A DNA stretch of 64,000 nt, from the NCBI RefSeq assembly GCF_021277265.1, contig NZ_JAJSOH010000024.1, positions 47,049 to 111,048 of the forward strand. Reading direction: 5' to 3'. This DNA is from Kineosporia rhizophila. GTDB lineage: Bacteria > Actinomycetota > Actinomycetes > Actinomycetales > Kineosporiaceae. Below, one piece after another: positions 34,140-41,506 of this stretch. The stretch's first letter is position 1, and the number at the start of each line of letters is the position of its first letter. A model generated the notes under the pieces. That model was given only the letters and a program-made list of their open reading frames with translations. It was not told the origin of the DNA and ran no database searches. Both the position numbers and the translations under genes were made by a program.

Positions 34140-35351
34140 ATGGTCCCCGTGACAGCACTGCAGGTCGGACCGCACCGGATCGCCACCCCCGTCGTCCTGG
34201 CCCCGATGGCCGGGATCACCAACACGGCCTTCCGGCGGCTGTGCCGTGAGCAGATGGCGGCCGAGGGCGGGCAGGGCCTGTTCGTCAGCGAGATGGTCAC
34301 CTCCCGGGCGCTGATCGAGCGCAACGACGAGTCGATGCGGCTGATCAAGCACGACCCGGACGAGAACCCGCGCAGCGTGCAGCTGTACGGCGTCGACCCG
34401 GCCACCGTCGGCGCCTGCGTGTCGATGCTGCTGGGCGAGGGCCGGGCCGACCACATCGACCTGAACTTCGGGTGCCCGGTGCAGAAGGTCACCCGCAAGG
34501 GCGGGGGAGCGGCGCTGCCCTGGAAGGCCGGTCTGTTCGCGGCGATCGTGGGGGCCGCGGTGAAGGCCGCCACCCCCTACGGCGTGCCGGTCACGGTCAA
34601 GATGCGCAAGGGCATCGACGCCGACCACCTCTCCTACCTCGACGCCGGGCGGATCGCCGAGGCCGAGGGGGTGGCCACGGTTGCGCTGCACGGGCGAACC
34701 GCGGCCGAGTACTACTCCGGCACCGCCGACTGGTCGGCCATCGCCCGGCTGAAGGAGACCGTCACCAGCATCCCGGTGCTGGGCAACGGCGACATCTGGT
34801 CGGCCGACGACGCGGTGCGGATGATGGCCCAGACCGGCGCCGACGGCGTGGTGGTGGGCCGCGGCTGCCTGGGCCGGCCCTGGCTGTTCGCCGACCTGGC
34901 GGCCGCGATGGACGGGCGCACCGAGCGCCGCCGGCCCGGCCTCGACTACGTGCTGGCCACCATGCGCCGGCACATCCAGCTGCTCATCGAGCACTACGAC
35001 GGCTACGACAAACCGTTCAAGCACACCGGCCGGGACGCCGAGAGCAACGCCGAGAACCGCGCCTGCCGCGACTTCCGCAAGCACATCGCCTGGTACTTCA
35101 AGGGGTACGTGGTGGGCAAGGAGACCCGCGCCGGGCTGGCCATGATCAGCTCGCTGGCCGAGTTCGACGACCTGGCCGGCCGGCTCGACGGCAGCCAGCC
35201 CTACCCGGGCGAGGGCGCCGAGGGCCCGCGCGGGCGGGCCGGTTCGCCGCGGTCGGTCTCGCTGCCGGCCGGCTGGCTGGACAGCCGGGAGATCGACGGC
35301 GAGCTGGCCGGGATCCTGCGTGAGGCCGAACTGTCGGTCAGCGGTGGCTGA
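34140..35351 (+). CDS. dusB: tRNA-dihydrouridine synthase B
   Basis: 403 residues. LAPMAGITNTAFRRLCREQ opens the FMN TIM barrel. INF-type site LNFGCPVQKVTRKGGGAAL carries the catalytic Cys. The C-terminal helical domain includes CRDFRKHIAWYFKGY, which binds tRNA. It reduces specific uridines to dihydrouridine with NADPH. Start ATG 34140, or GTG 34149 (TALQVGP), which has better spacing from GGGGGAG. A small membrane gene overlaps its end. Confidence 0.95.
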   Translation: MVPVTALQVGPHRIATPVVLAPMAGITNTAFRRLCREQMAAEGGQGLFVSEMVTSRALIERNDESMRLIKHDPDENPRSVQLYGVDPATVGACVSMLLGEGRADHIDLNFGCPVQKVTRKGGGAALPWKAGLFAAIVGAAVKAATPYGVPVTVKMRKGIDADHLSYLDAGRIAEAEGVATVALHGRTAAEYYSGTADWSAIARLKETVTSIPVLGNGDIWSADDAVRMMAQTGADGVVVGRGCLGRPWLFADLAAAMDGRTERRRPGLDYVLATMRRHIQLLIEHYDGYDKPFKHTGRDAESNAENRACRDFRKHIAWYFKGYVVGKETRAGLAMISSLAEFDDLAGRLDGSQPYPGEGAEGPRGRAGSPRSVSLPAGWLDSREIDGELAGILREAELSVSGG

Positions 35352-35550
35352 GCCGGTGCCCCCGGTGCGGGGCGGTCTGCGTCCGGTGGTCCTGCTCTGG
35401 CTGGCCGCGGTGGTCGTGGCGATCGCCTTCTACCTGCTGCCCGAGGGAGCGCCGACCCTGCTCGAGGTGCTGCTGCAGTTGGTCGGCGTGATGCTGTTCG
35501 GCGGCGGTCTGGGCGTACTGGTCCGGCGCGGCCGGTCCGAACAGCCGTAA
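35344..35550 (+). CDS. Small two-helix membrane protein
   Basis: 68 residues from GTG 35344, overlapping the dusB stop by 8 nt. Two hydrophobic helices (PVVLLWLAAVVVAIAFYLL and LLQLVGVMLFGGGLGVLV) flank a short polar loop, with a positively charged C-terminus (RRGRSEQP). No family is recognised. It is directly followed by dgt. Confidence 0.6.
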   Translation: MAEPVPPVRGGLRPVVLLWLAAVVVAIAFYLLPEGAPTLLEVLLQLVGVMLFGGGLGVLVRRGRSEQP

Positions 35551-35565
35551 GTGCAGGAGGAGAAA

Positions 35566-36837
35566 TTGAGCCGGTTCTACCGCGGGCCGGAGGCCGGGTA
35601 CCGCGAGGAGGATCAGCAGCGCTGGTTCCCCGAGCCCCCGAAGGACCCACGCCGGGGCGAGTTCTCCCGCGACCGCGCCCGAGTGGTGCACTCCTCGGCG
35701 CTGCGCCGGCTCTCGGCCAAGACCCAGGTGGTCGGCCCGGGCTCGGACGAGTTCGTGCGCAACCGGCTGACCCACAGCCTGGAGGTGGCCCAGGTCGGCC
35801 GGGAACTGGGTGCGGCCCTGGGCTGCGACCCGGACATCGTCGACGCGGCCTGCCTGGCGCACGACCTCGGGCACCCGCCGTTCGGCCACAACGGTGAGAC
35901 CGCGCTGGACGAGATCTGCGCCCCGATCGGCGGTTTCGAGGGCAACGCGCAGACCCTGAGGCTGCTCACCCGGCTGGAGCCGAAGGTGACCGGGCCCGAC
36001 CGCGGGCACGGGCTGAACCTGACCCGCGCCACCCTCGACGCGGCGACGAAGTACCCCTGGCGCCGCTCCCCGCAGACGCCCAAGTTCGGCGTCTACGAAG
36101 ACGATCTGGCCGTGTTCGAGTGGCTGCGGGCCGGGGCGCCGGACGGGCGCCGCTGCATCGAGGCCCAGGTGATGGACCTGGCCGACGACGTGGCCTACAG
36201 CGTGCACGACGTGGAAGACGCGATCGTGTCGGCCCGTTTCGACCCCCGGCTGCTGTCCGACCCCGACGAGACCGCGCGGATCGTGACCCAGGTGCGCGCC
36301 TGGTACCTGCCGGACGTGTCGGAGAACGAGATCGCCGAAGGGCTGCTGCGCCTGCGGCAGGGGCCGGCCTGGGTCACCTCGTTCGTCGGCGACTACGCCT
36401 CGCTGGCCGCCCTGAAGAACATGACCTCGCAGCTGATCGGCGACTTCATCCGCTCGGTGGAGGCCGCTACCCGCTCTGCTCTGAACGGCGACCCGGCCCC
36501 CGAGGAACCCCTGACCCGGTACGGCGCCGACCTGGTGGTGCCCCGCGAGACGGCCGTGGAGATCGGCGTGCTGAAGGGCCTGGCCGCGGTCTACGTGATG
36601 ACGGTGGAGGACCGGCAGCCGCTCTACACCCGCCAGCGCGAACTGCTGATGGAACTGGTGCAGGCCCTGGAGGACCGGGCGCCCAAGGTTCTCGACGTGC
36701 CCTTCGCCGCGGCCTGGGAGGCGGCGAAGGACGACGCCGGGCGTCTGCGGGCGGTCATCGACCAGGCCGCCAGCCTGACCGACACCCGCGCGGTGAGCTG
36801 GCACCACGAACTGGTGAGCCCACTTCACGCCCGGTGA
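35566..36837 (+). CDS. dgt: Deoxyguanosinetriphosphate triphosphohydrolase
   Basis: About 423 residues. The HD phosphohydrolase metal site is visible as RLTHSLEVAQVGRELG and CLAHDLGHPPFGHNGE, with QVMDLADDVAYSVHDVED further on. It cleaves dGTP to deoxyguanosine and triphosphate, adjusting dNTP pools just upstream of the primase gene. I place the start at TTG 35566 (MSRFYRGPE) because AGGAGG ends 5 nt before it. GTG 35551, also in frame, would place that ribosome site inside the coding region. Confidence 0.93.
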   Translation: MSRFYRGPEAGYREEDQQRWFPEPPKDPRRGEFSRDRARVVHSSALRRLSAKTQVVGPGSDEFVRNRLTHSLEVAQVGRELGAALGCDPDIVDAACLAHDLGHPPFGHNGETALDEICAPIGGFEGNAQTLRLLTRLEPKVTGPDRGHGLNLTRATLDAATKYPWRRSPQTPKFGVYEDDLAVFEWLRAGAPDGRRCIEAQVMDLADDVAYSVHDVEDAIVSARFDPRLLSDPDETARIVTQVRAWYLPDVSENEIAEGLLRLRQGPAWVTSFVGDYASLAALKNMTSQLIGDFIRSVEAATRSALNGDPAPEEPLTRYGADLVVPRETAVEIGVLKGLAAVYVMTVEDRQPLYTRQRELLMELVQALEDRAPKVLDVPFAAAWEAAKDDAGRLRAVIDQAASLTDTRAVSWHHELVSPLHAR

Positions 36838-36937
36838 TTTGACGCGTTCTTGCGGTTGCCGAAGCACTCGCTGACATGGAGCGCTGTCACTATCCGGCAT
36901 CGGGCCGACGGACGGGACAGCGAGGCGTGAGCGAGCG

Positions 36938-37309
36938 TTGAGCAACACAGAATTCTTCCAGGAGCGGGCCGAGAGCTTCGAGCAGGCCCGGCGCCGGCTG
37001 GAGAGCCCGCGGGAGCGGGCCCGGGTCAAGGGCTCCCTGTCCGACACCGGCTCCCTGAACACCCGCCCGGCGGCCGCGCCGGTGCTGGCCCCCCGCACGA
37101 TCACCTGGGGCAGCGCGTTCAAGATCAGCGTGGCCGTCTACTTCGCGCTGATCGGGGTGCTGGTCACCGTGGCACTACTGACCGTGCTCGGGCTGCGGCT
37201 GCTGGCCGGGCCGAGCGGCACCCTGGACGGGATCACCGTGAAGTGGGCGCCGGTGTCCAGTTCGTCCTCGGGCGACCTGCCCGACGCCACAGTGCCCGGG
37301 ACGACCTAG
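36938..37309 (+). CDS. Small single-pass membrane protein
   Basis: 123 residues from TTG 36938. The N-terminal half is charged and helical (ERAESFEQARRRLESPRERA), then comes one membrane helix (FKISVAVYFALIGVLVTVAL) and a ~35-residue outer tail rich in Ser/Thr. No family is recognised. It is placed 9 nt before dnaG. It has no ATG or GTG alternative in frame, so the start is moderately sure. Confidence 0.55.
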   Translation: MSNTEFFQERAESFEQARRRLESPRERARVKGSLSDTGSLNTRPAAAPVLAPRTITWGSAFKISVAVYFALIGVLVTVALLTVLGLRLLAGPSGTLDGITVKWAPVSSSSSGDLPDATVPGTT

Positions 37310-37318
37310 AATCACTGG

Positions 37319-39616
37319 GTGAGGATCCGCCGGGAGGACGTAGAAGCCGTCCGTGAGCGGTCCCGGATCGACGAGATCGTCTCCGAGCACGTCACGCTGC
37401 GGCCGGCCGGGGTCGGGGCGCTCAAGGGTCTGTGCCCGTTCCACGACGAGAAGACGCCGTCGTTCAACGTGCGCCCGACCGTGGGCTACTACCACTGCTT
37501 CGGCTGCGACAAGGGCGGCGACGTCATCTCCTTCGTGATGGAGATCGACCACCTGAACTTCGCCGAGGCGGTCGAGCGGCTGGCCCAGCGCCTGGGCATG
37601 GAGCTGCGCTACGAGGACGAGGGCGGCAACGACGGCCAGAAGCCCCGTGAGGGCCTGAACCAGCGGCGCCGGCTGCTCGAGGCCAACCGGGCGGCCGCCC
37701 AGTTCTTCGCCGAGCAGCTGGGCACCGCGCCGGACGCCTCCAAGGGCCGCCAGTTCCTGGTCGACCGCGGTTTCGACCAGTCCGCGGCCGAGCACTTCGG
37801 GGTCGGGTTCGCCCCGCGCGGCGGCGAGGTGCTCACCCGGCACCTGATCGGCCGCGGGTTCACCAGCGACGAACTGGTCGCCGCGGGCCTGACCGGGCAG
37901 GGCCGGCGCGGCCTGTACGACCGGTTCCGCGGCCGGCTGATCTGGCCGATCCGCGACGTCACGGGCGAGACGCTGGGCTTCGGCGCGCGCCGGCTGTTCG
38001 ACGACGACGGCATCGAGGCCAAGTACCTCAACACCCCCGAGACCGTGCTCTACAAGAAGTCGCACGTGCTCTACGGCGTCGACCTGGCCAAGCGTGAGAT
38101 CGCCAAGTCGCGCCAGGTGGTGGTGGTCGAGGGCTACACCGACGTGATGGCCTGCCACCTGGCCGGTGAGGGCACGGCGGTGGCCACCTGCGGCACCGCG
38201 TTCGCCACCGACCACATCCGGATCGTGCGACGGCTGATCGGCGACGACCGTAACTCCGGCGGCCGGGTGATCTTCACCTTCGACGGGGACGCGGCCGGGC
38301 AGAAGGCCGCGCTGCGGGCGTTCGAAGAAGATCAGCGGTTCGTCGCGCAGACCTACATCGCCCTCGCCCCCAAGGGGCTCGACCCGTGCGACCTGCGCCT
38401 TCAGCAGGGCAACGAGGCGGTGCGCGAGCTGATCGCCACGCGCCGGCCGATGTTCGAGTTCAAGATCCAGTCGATCATGAAGGAGGTCGACCTCTCCACC
38501 GCCGAGGGGCGCGTGCAGGGTCTGCGGCTGGCCGCCCCGGTGGTCGCCGGGATCAAGGACCCGGCGCTGCGCCCGGAGTACGCGCGGGAACTGGCCGGCT
38601 GGCTGGGCATGGAGGTCGAGCCGGTCAAGCAGGCGGTCAACCGGGCGCTGCGCGACCTGCGCTCCGGTACTCCTTCCGGCGCCGATCGAGGACGAAGGGA
38701 CGCACCGGGTCAGTCCGGTCCCGGTAGCGCGTTCTCGGGTAACGGGCGAAGGAACGAGGGCCCGGCGGGTGGTGTGCGCCAGCCCGACGGTTCGTTCTTG
38801 CTGCCCGACGGTTCGTACCACCTGCCCCCGGCGGAGCCGAAGCAGAAGTGGAAGCGCGGAGAAGGTCAGGGGGGCCGCAGTTTCGGGGGCGGTAACCGCG
38901 ACTGGCGGGCCCAGCACCAGAGCCAGAACAACGCGGGCGGCCCCGGCGCCGGTGCCAGTGCCAGTGCCAATGCCAATAACGGTCAGGCGTGGCACCACGA
39001 CGAACCCCCGCCCGACGACATGCCCCCGCCGCCGGAAGACGAGCCGCCGTACGAGGCGTACGCCGACGCGGTCGCCGCGCACCCGGGCGACCAGGCTGGA
39101 AGGCAACCTGCGCCGCCGAGGCGCTTCGAGCGTCCTAAATTGGAGCGCCCCAACCGCAACGACCCGGTCGCGGCGGTGGAGCGCCAGGCTCTGGAGTGCA
39201 TGCTCCAGGTGCCCCGGCTGGTGCCTTCGGTGGAGACCGACGAGTTGCCCGCCGACGCCTTCGCCACGCCGCTCTACCGGGCCATCCACGAGGCGATCCG
39301 GGGAGCCGGTGGCATCGCCGTGGCGGTCGGGATGAACCCGGGCGCCTGGGTGGCCCTGGTGCAGGACTACGCGCCCGACCCGGTGGTCCCGATGATCACC
39401 GAGCTCGCGGTGGCCCCGCTGCCGACCCTGGAGGACGAGGTGGCCCTGGCCAAGTACGCGGCCGGGATCGTCCTGCACATCGCCGAGTCGCAGGTCGGCC
39501 GCGAGATCATGAATCTGCGGGCGGCGCTGCAGCAGGGCGAGGACGTCGGGATGCGTCTGCTGGAGCTGCAGATGCGTAAGCGTGACCTGTTCGAGCGTAA
39601 GCACGGTGCCATGTGA
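37319..39616 (+). CDS. dnaG: DNA primase
   Basis: 765 residues. Zinc ribbon with CPFHDEKTPSFNVRPT and YYHCFGCDKGGD (about 40-65). RNA polymerase core and TOPRIM with VVVEGYTDVMA, then FTFDGDAAGQKAA. The C-terminal helicase-binding domain lies about 640-765. DnaG is usually near 600-640 residues; the excess is a disordered Gly/Pro/Asn/Gln linker (about residues 450-620, including AGASASANANNGQ and PPPDDMPPPPEDEPP). It makes primers for replication. Start GTG 37319. Confidence 0.96.
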   Translation: MRIRREDVEAVRERSRIDEIVSEHVTLRPAGVGALKGLCPFHDEKTPSFNVRPTVGYYHCFGCDKGGDVISFVMEIDHLNFAEAVERLAQRLGMELRYEDEGGNDGQKPREGLNQRRRLLEANRAAAQFFAEQLGTAPDASKGRQFLVDRGFDQSAAEHFGVGFAPRGGEVLTRHLIGRGFTSDELVAAGLTGQGRRGLYDRFRGRLIWPIRDVTGETLGFGARRLFDDDGIEAKYLNTPETVLYKKSHVLYGVDLAKREIAKSRQVVVVEGYTDVMACHLAGEGTAVATCGTAFATDHIRIVRRLIGDDRNSGGRVIFTFDGDAAGQKAALRAFEEDQRFVAQTYIALAPKGLDPCDLRLQQGNEAVRELIATRRPMFEFKIQSIMKEVDLSTAEGRVQGLRLAAPVVAGIKDPALRPEYARELAGWLGMEVEPVKQAVNRALRDLRSGTPSGADRGRRDAPGQSGPGSAFSGNGRRNEGPAGGVRQPDGSFLLPDGSYHLPPAEPKQKWKRGEGQGGRSFGGGNRDWRAQHQSQNNAGGPGAGASASANANNGQAWHHDEPPPDDMPPPPEDEPPYEAYADAVAAHPGDQAGRQPAPPRRFERPKLERPNRNDPVAAVERQALECMLQVPRLVPSVETDELPADAFATPLYRAIHEAIRGAGGIAVAVGMNPGAWVALVQDYAPDPVVPMITELAVAPLPTLEDEVALAKYAAGIVLHIAESQVGREIMNLRAALQQGEDVGMRLLELQMRKRDLFERKHGAM

Positions 39617-39655
39617 TCTGCTGCTGGAACGTCCCCGAGTCGAGTGGGTGCTGAG

Positions 39656-40228
39656 ATGCGTCTGGTTCCGCGACTGCCCCGCCTGATCAAGCTTCCCCAG
39701 CGGGTCACCATGCCCCCGGAGACCGAGAAGGCGCTCGGCCTGGACCAACCCCGGCAACCCCGGTTGCTGGCCTGGTCGGTGCTGGTCGGTGGCGGGGCGG
39801 CCGCGGCCACGGTGCGTGACCTGCGCATCGTCACCCCGCGCGGGGAGCGGATCGTGCGCAGCTGGAGCGAGGTGGACCACGCGGTCTGGGACCAGGACTC
39901 GGCGATGCTGGTGATCTGGTGGGTGGGTACGCGCAAGACCACGCCTCTGGAGATCCAGGACGACATCGGCCGCCTGCCCGAGGTGGTGCGGGAGCGGGTG
40001 CAGTCGTCGGTGGTGCTCACTGCGAGTGTGCCGATGCCACGCGGCAAACCGGCACGGGTGGCGCTGCGGCGCGATCCGGAGGGCCGGTTGGTCGCCCAGT
40101 CGCTGCTGCCCCCGGGGCTCAAGGCTGATGCCCCCGATGTGAAACCGGTGATCGACCAGGCTCTGGCCGATCTCTGGGCCGAGGCCGGCGAGCAGGGGCT
40201 CAATGCCGGCGCTCCTCCGGTGCTGTAG
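39656..40228 (+). CDS. Conserved protein of unknown function downstream of dnaG
   Basis: About 190 residues from ATG 39656 (MRLVPRLPRLIKLP); GTG 39644 is in frame. The body alternates strands and short helices (RLLAWSVLVGGGAAAATVRD, RSWSEVDHAVWDQDSAMLVI). No signal peptide, cofactor motif or membrane helix. The WSVL...WDxDSxMLVIxWVG pattern recurs in actinobacterial genes beside dnaG, without assigned function. The next gene begins 3 nt later, so they are probably co-transcribed. Confidence 0.65.
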   Translation: MRLVPRLPRLIKLPQRVTMPPETEKALGLDQPRQPRLLAWSVLVGGGAAAATVRDLRIVTPRGERIVRSWSEVDHAVWDQDSAMLVIWWVGTRKTTPLEIQDDIGRLPEVVRERVQSSVVLTASVPMPRGKPARVALRRDPEGRLVAQSLLPPGLKADAPDVKPVIDQALADLWAEAGEQGLNAGAPPVL

Positions 40229-40231
40229 ACC

Positions 40232-41464
40232 ATGGTGATGATGGGGAGCGCAGACGGGGTGAGCGGCGAGGACGACTTCCGGTTTGCCCCGATCAGCTGG
40301 GCCCGGCCGCCGGGGCGACCGGCTGGGCCTGCTGAGCCGGTCGAGTCGGTCGAGTCGGTTGAAGAGCCTCAGGACGCCTGGGGCGGCGCTTCGTCTCCGG
40401 ATGCCTGGATGGTCGAACAGTCTCAGGACGCCTGGGTCGAGGAGCCGTCTCAGGGCGCCTGGGGCGGTGGTGAATCTCAGGACGCCTGGGGCGGGCAGTC
40501 CTCTCAGGTCGCCTGGGGTGGTGGTCAGTCTCAGGACGTTTGGGTTGAGCAGTCGTCTCCGGGTGCCTTGGGTGCTGGTCAGTCTCAGGACGTTTGGGGT
40601 GAGCAGACGCCTCAGGGTGCCTTGCGTGGTGGTCAGTTTCAGGACGCTTGGGTCGAGGAGCCGTCTCAGGGCGCCTGGGGTGGTGCTGAATCTCAGGACG
40701 CCCGTGGCGGGCAGTCCTCTCAGGTCGCCTGGAGCGGTGGTCAGTCTCAGAACGCCTGGGTCGAGCAGCCGTCGTCTCAGAAAGCCCTGAGCGAGCCGGA
40801 ACCTCAGGATCTGTGGGGTGCTTCTCAGCCTTCGGCCCGGGCCCTGCCTGTCCCGAAAGCCTCTGCAGCCGTTCCGAATCCTCCGGTTGCGGCCCCGCCG
40901 GCGCCCTTCCCCGAGCCTTCGCCTTTTCCTGAAGCGGTGTCGGCCGAAGAGCCTGAAGATGCCGAGCCGGCCGAAGAGAGCGTCACTGCCGAAGAGCCCG
41001 ATCCGCTGGCCGACTCCGACCTCACCCACCTGTTGCGTCTGGCCCTGCAGACGGTGCGGGCCGAGACGATGACCGAGCTGGCCGCGGCCGGCTACGAGCA
41101 GCTCGGCCCGCTGCACGACCTGGCCTTCTCGGTGCTGCAGACCCGCGGCGGCTGCACCAGCGACGAGCTGGGCGAGGAGATCGGGGTGGCCACGCCGGAG
41201 GCGGTCAAGCTGGCCAAGGAGCTGGAGAAGCGCGGCTACCTGCGGCGCATCCCCGGGCCGCGCGGCCCTCGGCACCCGCACTACGTGATCACCAGCAAGG
41301 CCCAGCAGCACCTCCGGGCGGCCGGCTACGTCCAGGCCCGGCAGGAGGCCCGGCTGGCCGAGTGGCTCGGCGGGAACGGGCTCACCGAGCTGCGCACCCG
41401 CCTCGCCCAGCTGGTCCGGTCTCAGGCCGGAAGTGAGGTTCCGCCGCTGCGCCCGATCTGGTGA
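40232..41464 (+). CDS. Repeat-rich protein with C-terminal winged helix
   Basis: 410 residues. Residues about 45-200 are a tandem repeat of 9-10 residue units such as SQDAWGGGE and SQVAWGGGQ (Gln, Trp and Gly), about 17 copies. A Pro/Ala/Glu linker follows. The last 140 residues contain a MarR-like winged helix: LHDLAFSVLQTRGGCTSDEL then GEEIGVATPEAVKLAKELEK and RGYLRRIPGPRG. It probably binds DNA, but nothing in the sequence shows the target. Start ATG 40232, with GTG 40259 possible. The repeat region is at odds with every MarR protein I know. Confidence 0.7.
   Translation: MVMMGSADGVSGEDDFRFAPISWARPPGRPAGPAEPVESVESVEEPQDAWGGASSPDAWMVEQSQDAWVEEPSQGAWGGGESQDAWGGQSSQVAWGGGQSQDVWVEQSSPGALGAGQSQDVWGEQTPQGALRGGQFQDAWVEEPSQGAWGGAESQDARGGQSSQVAWSGGQSQNAWVEQPSSQKALSEPEPQDLWGASQPSARALPVPKASAAVPNPPVAAPPAPFPEPSPFPEAVSAEEPEDAEPAEESVTAEEPDPLADSDLTHLLRLALQTVRAETMTELAAAGYEQLGPLHDLAFSVLQTRGGCTSDELGEEIGVATPEAVKLAKELEKRGYLRRIPGPRGPRHPHYVITSKAQQHLRAAGYVQARQEARLAEWLGGNGLTELRTRLAQLVRSQAGSEVPPLRPIW
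40370..40800. repeat. 27-30-bp coding tandem repeat (SQDAWGG units)
   Basis: About 17 imperfect units of TCTCAGGACGCCTGGGGCGG type, all in frame, encode the Gln-Asp-Ala-Trp-Gly repeats of the gene at 40232. Unit lengths vary by whole codons, so the frame is always kept. Confidence 0.88.
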
Positions 41465-41506
41465 CACTCGCTCAACACCGTCCAGGCCCCGCCGACGTCG
41501 CAGGGT

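Noticed and set aside
37175..41467. A 1430-codon open frame on the minus strand
   Set aside because: It lies opposite dnaG and its downstream neighbours and is explained by codon bias in those genes. No recognisable domain or ribosome site.
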